38,722 bases of DNA from a virus, in the IMG/VR virus record IMGVR_UViG_3300037119_009677, positions 1 to 38,722 of that record. The stretch is one strand, 5' to 3'. Position numbers and translations under genes: made by a program. The notes beneath the pieces were generated by a model. The model worked only from the letters and a program-made list of their open reading frames with translations. It was not told the origin of the DNA and made no database searches. This document shows, one piece after another, positions 1-7,405 of the stretch (positions are counted from its first letter, which is position 1; each line of letters opens with the position of its first letter).

Positions 1-126
1 AGTGGGTGGAATGACCCGCCACGCCAAATTTAAGGAGACGCGAGATGAGTTGGATCTGTCTGTCGTGCGCGCGGTCGGGCGGCCGGGTGGCGTTCTGCAC
101 CGACTGCGAGAGGTCGCAGGTGCTGA
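1..126. repeat. Direct terminal repeat, left copy
   Basis: These 126 bases are identical to 38594-38719. The repeat covers the ribosome binding site and the first 27 codons of the first gene. An exact repeat at both ends of a contig means either a genuine terminal redundancy or, more simply, the overlap left when an assembler walks round a circular or circularly permuted genome. The size is close to a common assembly k-mer length, which favours the assembly explanation. Either way the window is one full genome unit of about 38,593 bp. Confidence 0.95.
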
Positions 127-245
127 CGGTGAGGCAGAGGGCGGAGGCCGCGGTGAGGTCTCTGACCAAGCACGTAATCAGCCAGGACCGCGACCGGTAC
201 CTGCTCGAGCGGCCGAGGATGGAGAGCCTGGGCGTGCAGGCGTGA
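45..245 (+). CDS. Small zinc-ribbon-like protein
   Basis: A 66-residue protein with two cysteine pairs, C5-x2-C8 and C18-x2-C21, separated by nine residues. This is the spacing of a minimal zinc ribbon or knuckle. The rest is basic and probably helical. The start is supported by AAGGAG seven bases upstream. The stop overlaps the GTG start of the ERCC4 nuclease gene (GTGA), so the two are translationally coupled. The function is unknown; a nucleic-acid-binding or protein-protein adaptor role in replication or recombination is an inference from fold type and neighbours. A truncated second copy lies at the right end of the window because of the terminal repeat. Confidence 0.75.
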   Translation: MSWICLSCARSGGRVAFCTDCERSQVLTVRQRAEAAVRSLTKHVISQDRDRYLLERPRMESLGVQA

Positions 246-688
246 GGCTGCCGAAGCTCGTGGTCGACACGAGGGAGCAGAGGGCGCTGGACTTCGGCGC
301 GCTCCCGACCACGAGGAGGAAGCTGGACTTCGGCGACTACTCGCTCCGGGGGATGGAGACGAGGGTGTGCGTCGAGCGCAAGTCGGTGGCGGACCTCTGG
401 GGGAGCCTGAGCCAGCCGGGCAACTGGGGGCGCTTCAACGCGGAGCTGGCGAGGGCGCAGGCGAAGGGGTGCAGGCTGCACGTGGTGGTGGAGGGGGCGG
501 CGGCGCACGTGCTGAGGCCGAGCAGGTACGCGGCGATGAGCCCGCTGAGGGTGCTGGACAGGCTGTGGGAGGCGTGCCACCGCTACGGGGCGGCGGCGAC
601 GTTCGCTGGCGGGAGGCAGGACGCCGCGGCGGTGACGGTGGCGATACTGCGCGGGGCTTGGCGGGCGGAGACCGGCGAAGCCGAGTAG
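242..688 (+). CDS. ERCC4-domain (XPF/Mus81-type) endonuclease
   Basis: The 148-residue product opens with VVDTREQ, then has FGDYSL and VERKSVADL. Together these form the GD-x(n)-ERKxxxD active-site signature of the ERCC4 nuclease fold. Enzymes of this family cut branched DNA such as flaps, forks and crossovers. The protein is a bare nuclease domain; the helix-hairpin-helix that usually dimerises XPF proteins is not obvious. I chose GTG at 242 because the homology starts three residues later and the codon overlaps the upstream stop (GTGA). The longer frame back to base 2 reads as shadow sequence. Its place just before a RecB-like nuclease and a Sak4-like ATPase suggests a role in recombination or replication-fork processing. 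Confidence 0.88.
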   Translation: MRLPKLVVDTREQRALDFGALPTTRRKLDFGDYSLRGMETRVCVERKSVADLWGSLSQPGNWGRFNAELARAQAKGCRLHVVVEGAAAHVLRPSRYAAMSPLRVLDRLWEACHRYGAAATFAGGRQDAAAVTVAILRGAWRAETGEAE

Positions 689-719
689 GGGACGGTCCGA
701 CGTGCTCAGGGAGACGACC

Positions 720-1715
720 ATGAAAGCAAAGGCCAAGCCCAAGGGGCAGCTTGTCGTGCAGACTTTGCCGGAGGCGCGGTGGGACGGCGCGCTGACCAAC
801 TCGGCGAGGTCGACGTTCCTAAACTGCAGGAAGAAGTTCGAGTGGCAGTACATGAGGAGGCTAAGCCCGAGGGCGCCGAGCATACCTTTCCTAGTGGGCG
901 GCCTGGTCCACAACGGGCTGGAGAGGCTCTACAAGACCGGCGTGTTCAGGCCGATCGCCGAGGGCCAGATCGTAGCGAAGGCCTGCGAGGAGGCCTGCCT
1001 CGACTCGTCGCTGAACCCGCAGCAGTCCGACAAGGTGTGGGAGCAGCAGGCCATGATCATGGGCATCCTCCGCGGCTACGCCAAGCTGTACCTGGCCAAG
1101 GACATGAAGGCCTGGGAGGTGCTGGAGGCCGAGTCCTCGTTCTCGTATGACATCCCTAATGGGTGGACCGCCCAGGGAAAGCGCGACATGGTTGTCAGGC
1201 GCAGGTCCGACCGCAAGATGGGGCTGGTCGAGCACAAGACCGCCGGGCGCGTGGACGCCAACTATGTCTCGAAGCTGCCGCTTGACAACCAGATCATCGG
1301 CTACGCCAACGCCCTGAAGAAGAAGTACGGCCGGCTGCCAGACTTCGTGGTCTACAACATCATGAAGAAGTCGCAGCTGCGCAAGGGCCAGAAGGAGACC
1401 TTCGAGAAGTACCAGAAGCGCATAGAGGACGACTACACGCTGAACCCGTCGTCCTACTTCTACCGCGAGACGCTGACGATCAGCGAGAAGGACGCCAGGC
1501 GGTTCGAGGAGGAGCTGTTCAGGTTCGCCAAGGAGATGGAGCGGGCGATCGAGGAGGGCTTCTTCTACAAGAACACCGGGCAGTGCACCGCCATGGGGGT
1601 GTGCCCCTACATGCCGTTGTGCATTGAGGGGCCGAACCGGGCCAACCTCAGCAGGTTCAGGGAGCGCGCGGAGCTCCACGAAGAGTTAGCCGAACTTCCG
1701 GCTCAAGGAGAATAG
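720..1715 (+). CDS. PD-(D/E)XK nuclease, RecB/AddB/Cas4-like, with probable iron-sulfur cluster
   Basis: A 331-residue protein. The N-terminal NSARSTFLNC segment (C36) and FLVGGLVHNGLERL helix are typical of the PDDEXK_1 (AddB/Cas4) superfamily. In the middle, GKRDMV followed by LVEHKTAG gives the D...ExK catalytic core, and NQIIGYANAL is the QxxxY-like motif. Near the C-terminus three cysteines spaced C-x5-C-x5-C (about residues 296-308), together with C36, match the four-cysteine 4Fe-4S arrangement seen in AddB, Cas4 and Dna2. It is expected to be a single-strand exonuclease or end-processing nuclease that works with the adjacent Sak4-like ATPase. ATG 720 has AGGGAG six bases upstream; an in-frame GTG at 702 is less likely. 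Confidence 0.88.
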   Translation: MKAKAKPKGQLVVQTLPEARWDGALTNSARSTFLNCRKKFEWQYMRRLSPRAPSIPFLVGGLVHNGLERLYKTGVFRPIAEGQIVAKACEEACLDSSLNPQQSDKVWEQQAMIMGILRGYAKLYLAKDMKAWEVLEAESSFSYDIPNGWTAQGKRDMVVRRRSDRKMGLVEHKTAGRVDANYVSKLPLDNQIIGYANALKKKYGRLPDFVVYNIMKKSQLRKGQKETFEKYQKRIEDDYTLNPSSYFYRETLTISEKDARRFEEELFRFAKEMERAIEEGFFYKNTGQCTAMGVCPYMPLCIEGPNRANLSRFRERAELHEELAELPAQGE

Positions 1716-1717
1716 CA

Positions 1718-2497
1718 ATGGGAACAGAGCTGCCGACTAAGCAGACGATCGAGGGGGCCAAGCTGTCGCACCTGAAGTGGCTGCTCTACGGGCCGCCCGG
1801 CATAGGCAAGTCGACCTTCTTCTCGAAGGCGATAGACGGGAAGCGCAAGCCGCTGTTCCTGTTCACGGACCCGGGGCTGCGGTTCATCAAGGCTTACAAG
1901 AAGCCGATCATGAACTGGCGGGAGTTCCGGCGCACGGTCAGCGAGTCCATCATAAAGGAGAACCCCAAGATCTACTCGATGATCGTCATCGACACGGTCG
2001 ACCTCCTGTTCCGAATGTGCCGCCGCGAGATCTGCCTCAAGAGGAACATAGAGCACGTGTCCGACGAGCAGTGGGGGAAAGGCTACGACTTGGTGCGCGA
2101 CGAGTTCGAGCAGTGCATCGCGCAGCTCGCGGTGTGGTGCGACAACCACGAGACCGGGCTGGCGTTCATCAGCCACATGAAGGACGTCGAGATCCGCGGC
2201 CGCACCGTGAAGACGAATAAGCTGGTGCCGACGCTGCCGAAGCAAGGCCTCGACATAGTGGCGCCACTGTGCGACATCATCGGGTACGCCGGCTTCACGC
2301 AGGAGAAGGCCGACAAGGCCACGAACGGCGAAATGGGCCGTGTGGTGATTTTCGAGCCGGACGAGACCGTCGAGGCTAAGGATCGCACGGGCATGCTGCC
2401 CCCGAAGTGCAAGCTGGACTACGACGCCGTGAAGGAGGCCCTGGAGGGCGGCGAGGAAGAGGAGGTCGTAGAGGACGAGGAAGTAGTCGAAGAGTAA
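1718..2497 (+). CDS. Sak4-like RecA-fold ATPase (AAA_24 family)
   Basis: A 259-residue P-loop protein. Walker A is GPPGIGKST (residues 25-33) and Walker B is SMIVID with D92. FISHMKDVEI further on is typical of the AAA_24 family of phage recombinases related to Sak4 and RAD51-like ATPases. The C-terminus is a strongly acidic tail of Glu, Asp and Val residues, as found on proteins that interact with SSB or are self-regulated. An AAGGAG ribosome binding site lies at the end of the preceding nuclease gene. The gene order nuclease, Sak4-like ATPase, DUF669-like protein is a recurrent phage single-strand-annealing module, so a role in recombination-dependent replication is likely. Confidence 0.85.
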   Translation: MGTELPTKQTIEGAKLSHLKWLLYGPPGIGKSTFFSKAIDGKRKPLFLFTDPGLRFIKAYKKPIMNWREFRRTVSESIIKENPKIYSMIVIDTVDLLFRMCRREICLKRNIEHVSDEQWGKGYDLVRDEFEQCIAQLAVWCDNHETGLAFISHMKDVEIRGRTVKTNKLVPTLPKQGLDIVAPLCDIIGYAGFTQEKADKATNGEMGRVVIFEPDETVEAKDRTGMLPPKCKLDYDAVKEALEGGEEEEVVEDEEVVEE

Positions 2498-2520
2498 ACA
2501 AGCTGCAAGGAGACAACACA

Positions 2521-3540
2521 ATGGCAATTCAGAACGCGTCGAAGGAGCAGGCGGCCCTGGCGGCCGCATGGAAGAACTCGAAGCCGGCCTCGCAGGGGCG
2601 GCTGTCGAACGTGGAGTGGGCGGACGGCAAGTACCAGTTCGAGGTCACGACCTGGGAGCCGGAGTTCGCGAAGGCCAGGATCAAGGCGGGTTACACCATC
2701 ATCGGGGGCAACGAGTCGTACATCGGGCAGGAGCACCTCCAGTACGAGAACCTGACCGGGTCCGAGGACTCGCTGGGCTATTTCAAGGGCCGGCTCGTCA
2801 ACATGGGCATCCCCGAGGACGACTTCGCGGACCTCGAGCCGAAGCAGGTGCTGGGCGACAAGCTGAAGTCGATGGTGCTGGGCCGCAAGTTCGTGGGGCA
2901 GGTCAAGACCAAGAACGACTACACCAATGTGTACGCCAACTCGGCTCTGGACGGCGACGACGCCAACGAGACGGAGGCCACGACCGACGCCGAGGAGGCG
3001 ACCGAAGAGGCCGCGACGGAGCTCGCCGAGGGGGCCCGCGTCTCGTTCACCTCGAAGAAGGACGGGGAGCTGGAGGGCGTCATCGAGTCCGTCGAGGACG
3101 GCACGGCGCGCGTCAAGGCGGACAACGACAAGACGTACAAGCTGCCCGTGGACCGCTTCACGGTGATCGCGCCCGAGGCGACCGAAGAGGCCGCTGAGGA
3201 GACGGTCGAGGAGGAAGTGACGGAGGAGGCCGAGGAGACCACGGACGAGGCGCCCGCGAAGGGCAAGGCCAAGATCCCGGCCCCGAAGCTGATCCAGGCC
3301 ATGCGGGCTCCGGAGCTGAAGCAGCTGTACGCCAAGCTCGGCATCAAGTTCGAGGCGGTCAAGCAGCCGCGCGAGCTCGCGGTCGGCATCGCCGGCTTCG
3401 TCCACGACAAGAAGTACATGCCCTCGATCGCGCTGCTGCCGGCGCTGTCCACCGGCCTGGGTGTCAAGACGGAGAAGGGCGCGAAGCCGGCCGCCGTCGT
3501 CGCGGCGCTGCGGCAGAAGGCGCTCGCGAAGTTCAGCTGA
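2521..3540 (+). CDS. DUF669-like putative ssDNA-binding protein with two added C-terminal modules
   Basis: A 339-residue product. Residues 1-145 resemble the DUF669 phage proteins: repeated beta segments ending in FVGQVKTKNDYTNVYANS, a pattern usually found next to Sak4-like ATPases and suspected to be an SSB-like OB fold. Residues 146-170 are a Thr/Glu/Ala acidic linker. Residues 171-215 form a small beta unit resembling KOW or Tudor folds (GARVSFTSKKDGELEG...VKADNDKTYKLP). A second acidic linker follows to about 245, and a basic helical module occupies 250-339. The fold assignments of the two extra modules are inference. ATG 2521 is preceded by AAGGAG. The gene closes the recombination operon before a 176-base noncoding gap. 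Confidence 0.7.
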   Translation: MAIQNASKEQAALAAAWKNSKPASQGRLSNVEWADGKYQFEVTTWEPEFAKARIKAGYTIIGGNESYIGQEHLQYENLTGSEDSLGYFKGRLVNMGIPEDDFADLEPKQVLGDKLKSMVLGRKFVGQVKTKNDYTNVYANSALDGDDANETEATTDAEEATEEAATELAEGARVSFTSKKDGELEGVIESVEDGTARVKADNDKTYKLPVDRFTVIAPEATEEAAEETVEEEVTEEAEETTDEAPAKGKAKIPAPKLIQAMRAPELKQLYAKLGIKFEAVKQPRELAVGIAGFVHDKKYMPSIALLPALSTGLGVKTEKGAKPAAVVAALRQKALAKFS

Positions 3541-3716
3541 GAAGCCACGGGCAACCCGGCGGGGGGTCTCCCCCCGATAGAGCAACCCACAAAAGACTAG
3601 TTCCCGGGTTCAGCTAGTCCAAAGACAGGTCTGGCCATCGACAATGGCCGGGTAAACGGCCGCAGTGGTTGCTCGGTCGGCCTGTCACACTTTTAGAGAG
3701 CAGCAAGGAACCCCAA
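3541..3716 (+). ncRNA. Structured noncoding leader with candidate three-way junction RNA
   Basis: This gap between the DUF669-like gene and the primase-helicase gene contains several nested inverted repeats. A 7-bp GC stem with a TCT loop spans 3560-3576, and GACTAG/CTAGTC pair across 3595-3600 and 3614-3619. An outer stem GACAGG/CCTGTC (3624-3629 with 3681-3686) encloses two hairpins: 3631-3651 (8 bp including one wobble, loop CGACA) and roughly 3658-3678. The outer stem plus two inner hairpins make a three-way junction. It sits directly in front of the AAGGA ribosome binding site at about 3705. It could be a cis-acting regulator, a processed small RNA, or a DNA-level site such as an origin. 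I recognise no known riboswitch family. The pairing was worked out by eye. Confidence 0.45.
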
Positions 3717-6416
3717 ATGGGCGCGAAAGAGAGGGTGCTGGAGCAGATAGACCCGGCACAGGCGTGGGCCGAGCTGTTCCCGGGCTGGAAGGAGGGCGTG
3801 AACGTGCCCTGCGTGGTCGCGTCTGAGAACCACGAAAGCGGGGCAGACGAGAACCCGTCCCTCAGCCTGTCGGTTGACGGGAAGGCCTATTGTCACGCCT
3901 GCGGCTACAAGGCCACCAGCGTGGTGGGCGTGCTCGCCGACAAGGAGCAGCTGGCGTTCAAGGACGCCCTCCGGGAGGCGTACAACCTCTTCGTGGCGCC
4001 TCTCGTGCCGGAGTCGTACGTCGCCGACTGCCACCAGGCGCTGCTGCGCGACGAGTACATGCGGGCCGTCGTGGAGGAGCGCCGGGGCCTGTCGGCGGCC
4101 ACCATAAAGAAGTTCGAGCTGGGCTGGGACAAGAAGAAGCGCCGGCTCGTCATCCCGGTGAGGGACGAGCACGGCTGGTGCGTCAACACCAGGCTGCACG
4201 ACACGATGGGCGTGCACCCGCCGGAGATGAAGATCCTGTCCTACGGCAAGGGCTACGGGTCCGCTAGGCTGTGGCCGCAGTGGCAGGTGCAGCTGCCCGG
4301 CCCGGTGTTCGTGTTCGAGGGGGAGCTGGACGCGATGCTGGCGCACTCGCAGGGCCTGCCGGCCCTGTCCGTGACCGGCGGGGCTAGCACCTGGAAGGAG
4401 GAGTGGACGAAGGCGCTGCGGGGCCGCAGGGTGTACGTCGTGCCCGACATGGACAAGGCGGGGATGAAGGGCGCCGACAAGAAGGTGGAGAGCCTGGGGC
4501 GCAAGTGCAAGGTGTCCGTCGTGAAGCTGCACGGCATGCCGGGCGGGAAGGACGGCAAGGACTTCACCGACTGGGTGGTCAAGCACGGGCGCACCGGCAA
4601 GGAGCTGCTGGAGATGGCCGAGGAGGCCGAGTCCGTCGAGCCCACGAAGGAGCAGGCCGAGGAGGTGGCGCAGGAGGGGCTGGAGGCGTTCGACGAGCTC
4701 AGCGCCAAGGAGCGCCAGGACCTGCTCAGGAGCGAGGCTACGTGGAAGTGGCTGAGGAGCAGGGGCGCCTTCTTCAAGAGCCAGGCGCTGGACCTGTTCT
4801 ACGCCAGGGAGGGTGGCAGTGTCTACAAGGTGGGCGAGAAGGTGGACGGGTTCGCCGCCATGCTGGGGTCGCAGGTGTCGTGGGCGATAAACACTGCGAC
4901 CACGTCCGGCAAGTTCGTCATCAAGCATATAGTCCACAGGGGGACGGCAGAGGCCAGGGCCTCGACGGCCGGCTCGTGGAGCTTGTACACGGAGGCCGGC
5001 GCCATCTACATGCACTGCGGGGCCGACAAGCTGCTGATGGCCAGGGGCGGCGAGCTGACCATCGTGAAGAACGCGCTGAACGACGAGGGCGTGCTGCTTG
5101 AGTGCCCGGCGCAGATCCAGGACTTCGAGCCCGTGCTGGACGCCGACCCGGACGAGGCCGTGAGGATGCTGTGGGACGAGTGCTTCAGGCTGTTCCCGGT
5201 GAGCGAGACGGACAAGCTGCTGACCATGTGCTGGTGGATAGGGCTTTTCGTCAAGGAGTACGTGCGGCCGAAGCCGCTGCTGAGGTTCATGGCCAGGACG
5301 GCCTACGGCAAGTCGACGACCACGAAGATGATGTCCCTGATCACGTACGGGGAGGAGGTGCTGCAGAACAGCGCCACCACGACCGCCGCGCTCTACTCTA
5401 TCGCCAAGCAGTTCCCGGTGCTGTTCCACGACAACGTCGAGACCAGGAACATGACGCCGCAGTTCGACGACTTCATGCTGACGGCGGCGACGGGGGGCGG
5501 CAAGTCGAAGCGCCAGATGAACACAGACCAGGGCGTGATCTGGGAGAACACGAACTGCCTGATCGTGACGAACGGCATCGAGCCGGTGAGCAAGAGGGAG
5601 ATCGTCAGCCGGACAGCCGAGGTGGCGCTGGACCTGGCCAAGTACGGCTCCAAGAACTTCCACGAGACGAGCGTGTTCGACGCCATAAAGAAGGACCGTG
5701 CCTACATAATCTCCGGGCTGCTGAAGAAGATCACGAGGGACATGGTGCCGAGGATGCGCACCGGCGAGGTGCAGCGCATCGCCAAGGAGCTGGGCAGCCA
5801 CGCCAAGAACCGCTTCGACGAGTACCTGGGCATCATGGCAGTGGGGCTGGACATGGTCTGGCCGGTGCTGAAGCCCGCGGGCTTCGCGCGGCCGAACGAC
5901 GTCGTCAACGCCTGGCTGAAGAGCCAGACGGAGGCCACCGAGGAGCAGGACGAGGGCACCAACGAGGTGCTGTACTTCCTGAACGAGCTGGCCGAGCGCG
6001 GACCGTCGATCCCAGACGTGAGGACGAGGCCCGAGGTGCAGAAGGACGGCAGCCTGGCGATGCAGGCCTCGACAAGGCAGCTGTTCACCGACTCCAGGGT
6101 GATCGCCAGGGCGCTGAACGGCAAGTGCCCGTGGCAGAACGAGAGGCAGCTGGGCACCAGGATCGTCGACGCGTACACGGTGCTGGTCAAGTCGGGCTGG
6201 ACGCACCGCAAAAAGGTAGTCAACGGAAGGTCAATACATGAGCTCAGGCGACAAGGCGTCAAAGAAGACAAGGTTCGAGGTGTGGCTCAGGGTGGAGTGC
6301 CCGTCAAAGGAGTGCAAGTGCTGGACGTACATCCCCGCCGCGGCGCTGCCGTCATACCTTCTCTGCGTAGTGTGCGGGCTCAGGGTGTCACTAAGGGAGC
6401 TCGCAAAGGTAGGTGA
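3717..6416 (+). CDS. Primase-helicase: zinc finger, TOPRIM and P-loop ATPase domains
   Basis: An 899-residue replication protein. A CHC2-like zinc site is formed by C32, H39, C59 and C62 (PC...H...CHAC). The TOPRIM primase core shows VFEGELDAML (E201) and VPDMDKAG (D244, D246). After a charged linker, a C-terminal ATPase has Walker A AYGKST (G531-S533) and a Walker B-like LFHDNVE, resembling D5/SF3-type phage primase-helicases more than DnaB. It should prime and unwind at the fork for the PolA-type polymerase. AAGGA precedes ATG 3717. The last 59 codons overlap, in another frame, a zinc-motif gene starting at 6238. That tail is Arg/Gly/Val-rich and shadow-like, so the functional C-terminus probably ends near residue 840. 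Confidence 0.88.
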   Translation: MGAKERVLEQIDPAQAWAELFPGWKEGVNVPCVVASENHESGADENPSLSLSVDGKAYCHACGYKATSVVGVLADKEQLAFKDALREAYNLFVAPLVPESYVADCHQALLRDEYMRAVVEERRGLSAATIKKFELGWDKKKRRLVIPVRDEHGWCVNTRLHDTMGVHPPEMKILSYGKGYGSARLWPQWQVQLPGPVFVFEGELDAMLAHSQGLPALSVTGGASTWKEEWTKALRGRRVYVVPDMDKAGMKGADKKVESLGRKCKVSVVKLHGMPGGKDGKDFTDWVVKHGRTGKELLEMAEEAESVEPTKEQAEEVAQEGLEAFDELSAKERQDLLRSEATWKWLRSRGAFFKSQALDLFYAREGGSVYKVGEKVDGFAAMLGSQVSWAINTATTSGKFVIKHIVHRGTAEARASTAGSWSLYTEAGAIYMHCGADKLLMARGGELTIVKNALNDEGVLLECPAQIQDFEPVLDADPDEAVRMLWDECFRLFPVSETDKLLTMCWWIGLFVKEYVRPKPLLRFMARTAYGKSTTTKMMSLITYGEEVLQNSATTTAALYSIAKQFPVLFHDNVETRNMTPQFDDFMLTAATGGGKSKRQMNTDQGVIWENTNCLIVTNGIEPVSKREIVSRTAEVALDLAKYGSKNFHETSVFDAIKKDRAYIISGLLKKITRDMVPRMRTGEVQRIAKELGSHAKNRFDEYLGIMAVGLDMVWPVLKPAGFARPNDVVNAWLKSQTEATEEQDEGTNEVLYFLNELAERGPSIPDVRTRPEVQKDGSLAMQASTRQLFTDSRVIARALNGKCPWQNERQLGTRIVDAYTVLVKSGWTHRKKVVNGRSIHELRRQGVKEDKVRGVAQGGVPVKGVQVLDVHPRRGAAVIPSLRSVRAQGVTKGARKGR

Positions 6417-6453
6417 GAGCTGGTCACGGAGGGGGAACAATGGCAAAGTATAG
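6238..6453 (+). CDS. Small cysteine-rich protein overlapping the primase-helicase end
   Basis: A 71-residue protein with cysteines arranged C-x4-C-x-C early and C-x2-C (LLCVVCGL) later, likely a zinc-binding knuckle. ATG 6238 has GGAAGG seven bases upstream. Its first 179 bases lie inside the primase-helicase frame, an unusually long overlap for this compact genome. The ordered cysteines and hydrophobic pattern here read as the true coding frame. It overlaps the next gene by 14 bases. Function unknown. Confidence 0.6.
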   Translation: MSSGDKASKKTRFEVWLRVECPSKECKCWTYIPAAALPSYLLCVVCGLRVSLRELAKVGESWSRRGNNGKV

Positions 6454-6721
6454 GAAGAAGCCGGTGGTCATAGAGGCTTTCGTGTGGACGGGGGATGAGA
6501 AGCAGACAGAAGACCCGGCCTGGATCAACGTGCCCGGAGTCGCGACGTTTGAGAACAGTGGCACGCCAGAAGTAAAGCTCAAGATACAAACGCTGGAAGG
6601 CGTGATGACGGCAAACCGCGGTGACTACATCATTCGTGGGATTAAGGGTGAAGTCTACCCTTGCAAGCCGGACATTTTCAACGCAAGCTACGAGCTCGTG
6701 CTCGAAGGGGATAATACCTGA
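6440..6721 (+). CDS. Conserved phage protein of unknown function
   Basis: A 93-residue protein beginning MAKYRKKPVVIEAF and ending near GDYIIRGIKGEVYPCKPDIF. I recognise this as a widespread small phage family, with the GD(Y/W)IIRG and YPCKPDIF signatures, but it has no established function. A strong GGAGGGGG ribosome binding site lies just before ATG 6440. It sits among replication and nucleotide-metabolism genes. The composition is alternating beta strands with one conserved cysteine. The family assignment rests on recall of the motif only. Confidence 0.8.
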   Translation: MAKYRKKPVVIEAFVWTGDEKQTEDPAWINVPGVATFENSGTPEVKLKIQTLEGVMTANRGDYIIRGIKGEVYPCKPDIFNASYELVLEGDNT

Positions 6722-6722
6722 C

Positions 6723-7079
6723 ATGGCCAAGACACCGAGCCGGATGGACCTGGACGCGCTCAGCCCGATCGCGTGGGTCCAGGAGGAGAGGCGCCGTCAG
6801 TACGAGGCGCGCGGGGACCAGGACCACAACCCGCTGAAGTGGCTGGCGGTCCTGGCCGAGGAGTTCGGGGAGGTGGCCAAGGCGCTCGAGGACGGCCATG
6901 AAGGCAAGCATGACCACCCGACCTACACGAACCAGCTGGAGTACGAGCTGATCCAGGTGGCGGCCGTGGCCGTCGCCTGGGTCGAGGCGATCAGGCGCGG
7001 CAACGACAGCAGCCTGTTCCCGTGGTGCGGCTGCGAGGAGTGCCCCATGGAAAAGAATAGCGAGGAGGCGGCGATATGA
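6723..7079 (+). CDS. MazG-like nucleotide pyrophosphohydrolase
   Basis: A 118-residue, mostly helical protein. WVQEERRRQYEARG is followed by LAVLAEEFGEVAKAL, which carries the ExxE metal-binding helix of the MazG/dUTPase all-alpha superfamily, and a second helix with ELIQVAAVAVAWVEAI. Such enzymes hydrolyse NTPs or dNTPs to monophosphates; in phages they are thought to clean up dUTP or noncanonical nucleotides or to lower host alarmone signalling. Here dUTP removal would feed dUMP to ThyX downstream; that link is inference. A cysteine-containing tail (WCGCEECP) looks capable of metal binding and is unusual for the family. The stop overlaps the next start (ATGA). Confidence 0.8.
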   Translation: MAKTPSRMDLDALSPIAWVQEERRRQYEARGDQDHNPLKWLAVLAEEFGEVAKALEDGHEGKHDHPTYTNQLEYELIQVAAVAVAWVEAIRRGNDSSLFPWCGCEECPMEKNSEEAAI

Positions 7080-7405
7080 CACACGACGAGTTCAGGCTGC
7101 TGCTGAGCGCCATGGAGGACGACGAACACGCTGTTGTGCTGGGAAAGGGCGAGGAGTACACCAGGGGGCAGAAGGACAGGCTCGCGTCGTTCTACGAGAT
7201 AGCCTCATTCGCCGGCGTTACGCCAAAACAAGTCTGCATGATCTTCATGACCAAGCACTGGCAGGCGCTGGCCCACTTCGTGGCCACCGGCACCACTAAG
7301 AGCAATGAGACCGTGGACGGGAGGATCATGGACCTGCGGGTGTACCTGGCCCTCATGCGGGCCTTGATCGCAGAGGAGGCCGAGACACGTGAATCCATCG
7401 GTTAG
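7076..7405 (+). CDS. Conserved small phage protein, DUF1599-like
   Basis: A 109-residue helical protein with the pattern KGEEYTRG...RLASF...GVTPKQV...KHWQAL...ETVDGRIMDLRVYLALMRALIAEE. This resembles a phage family related to DUF1599 / nucleotide-modification-associated domains: K-x2-EY, then RL-x2-F, then GRI-x-D-x2-VYL. ATG 7076 overlaps the MazG-like stop (ATGA), and the end overlaps ThyX by 17 bases, so it belongs to the nucleotide operon. No catalytic role is established. A function in dNTP metabolism is suggested only by its neighbours and family association. Confidence 0.72.
   Translation: MTHDEFRLLLSAMEDDEHAVVLGKGEEYTRGQKDRLASFYEIASFAGVTPKQVCMIFMTKHWQALAHFVATGTTKSNETVDGRIMDLRVYLALMRALIAEEAETRESIG

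Noticed and set aside
3595-3620. T-arm-like GGTTCAG...TCC sequence as a possible tRNA
   Set aside because: No acceptor stem, anticodon arm or D arm can be arranged around it; it fits better as part of the hairpin array.
3693-6206. Very long leftward open frame opposite the primase-helicase gene
   Set aside because: Composition is Leu/Arg/His/Gln/Gly-rich without motifs, typical of the antisense of a GC-biased gene; the rightward frame has clear primase and ATPase motifs.
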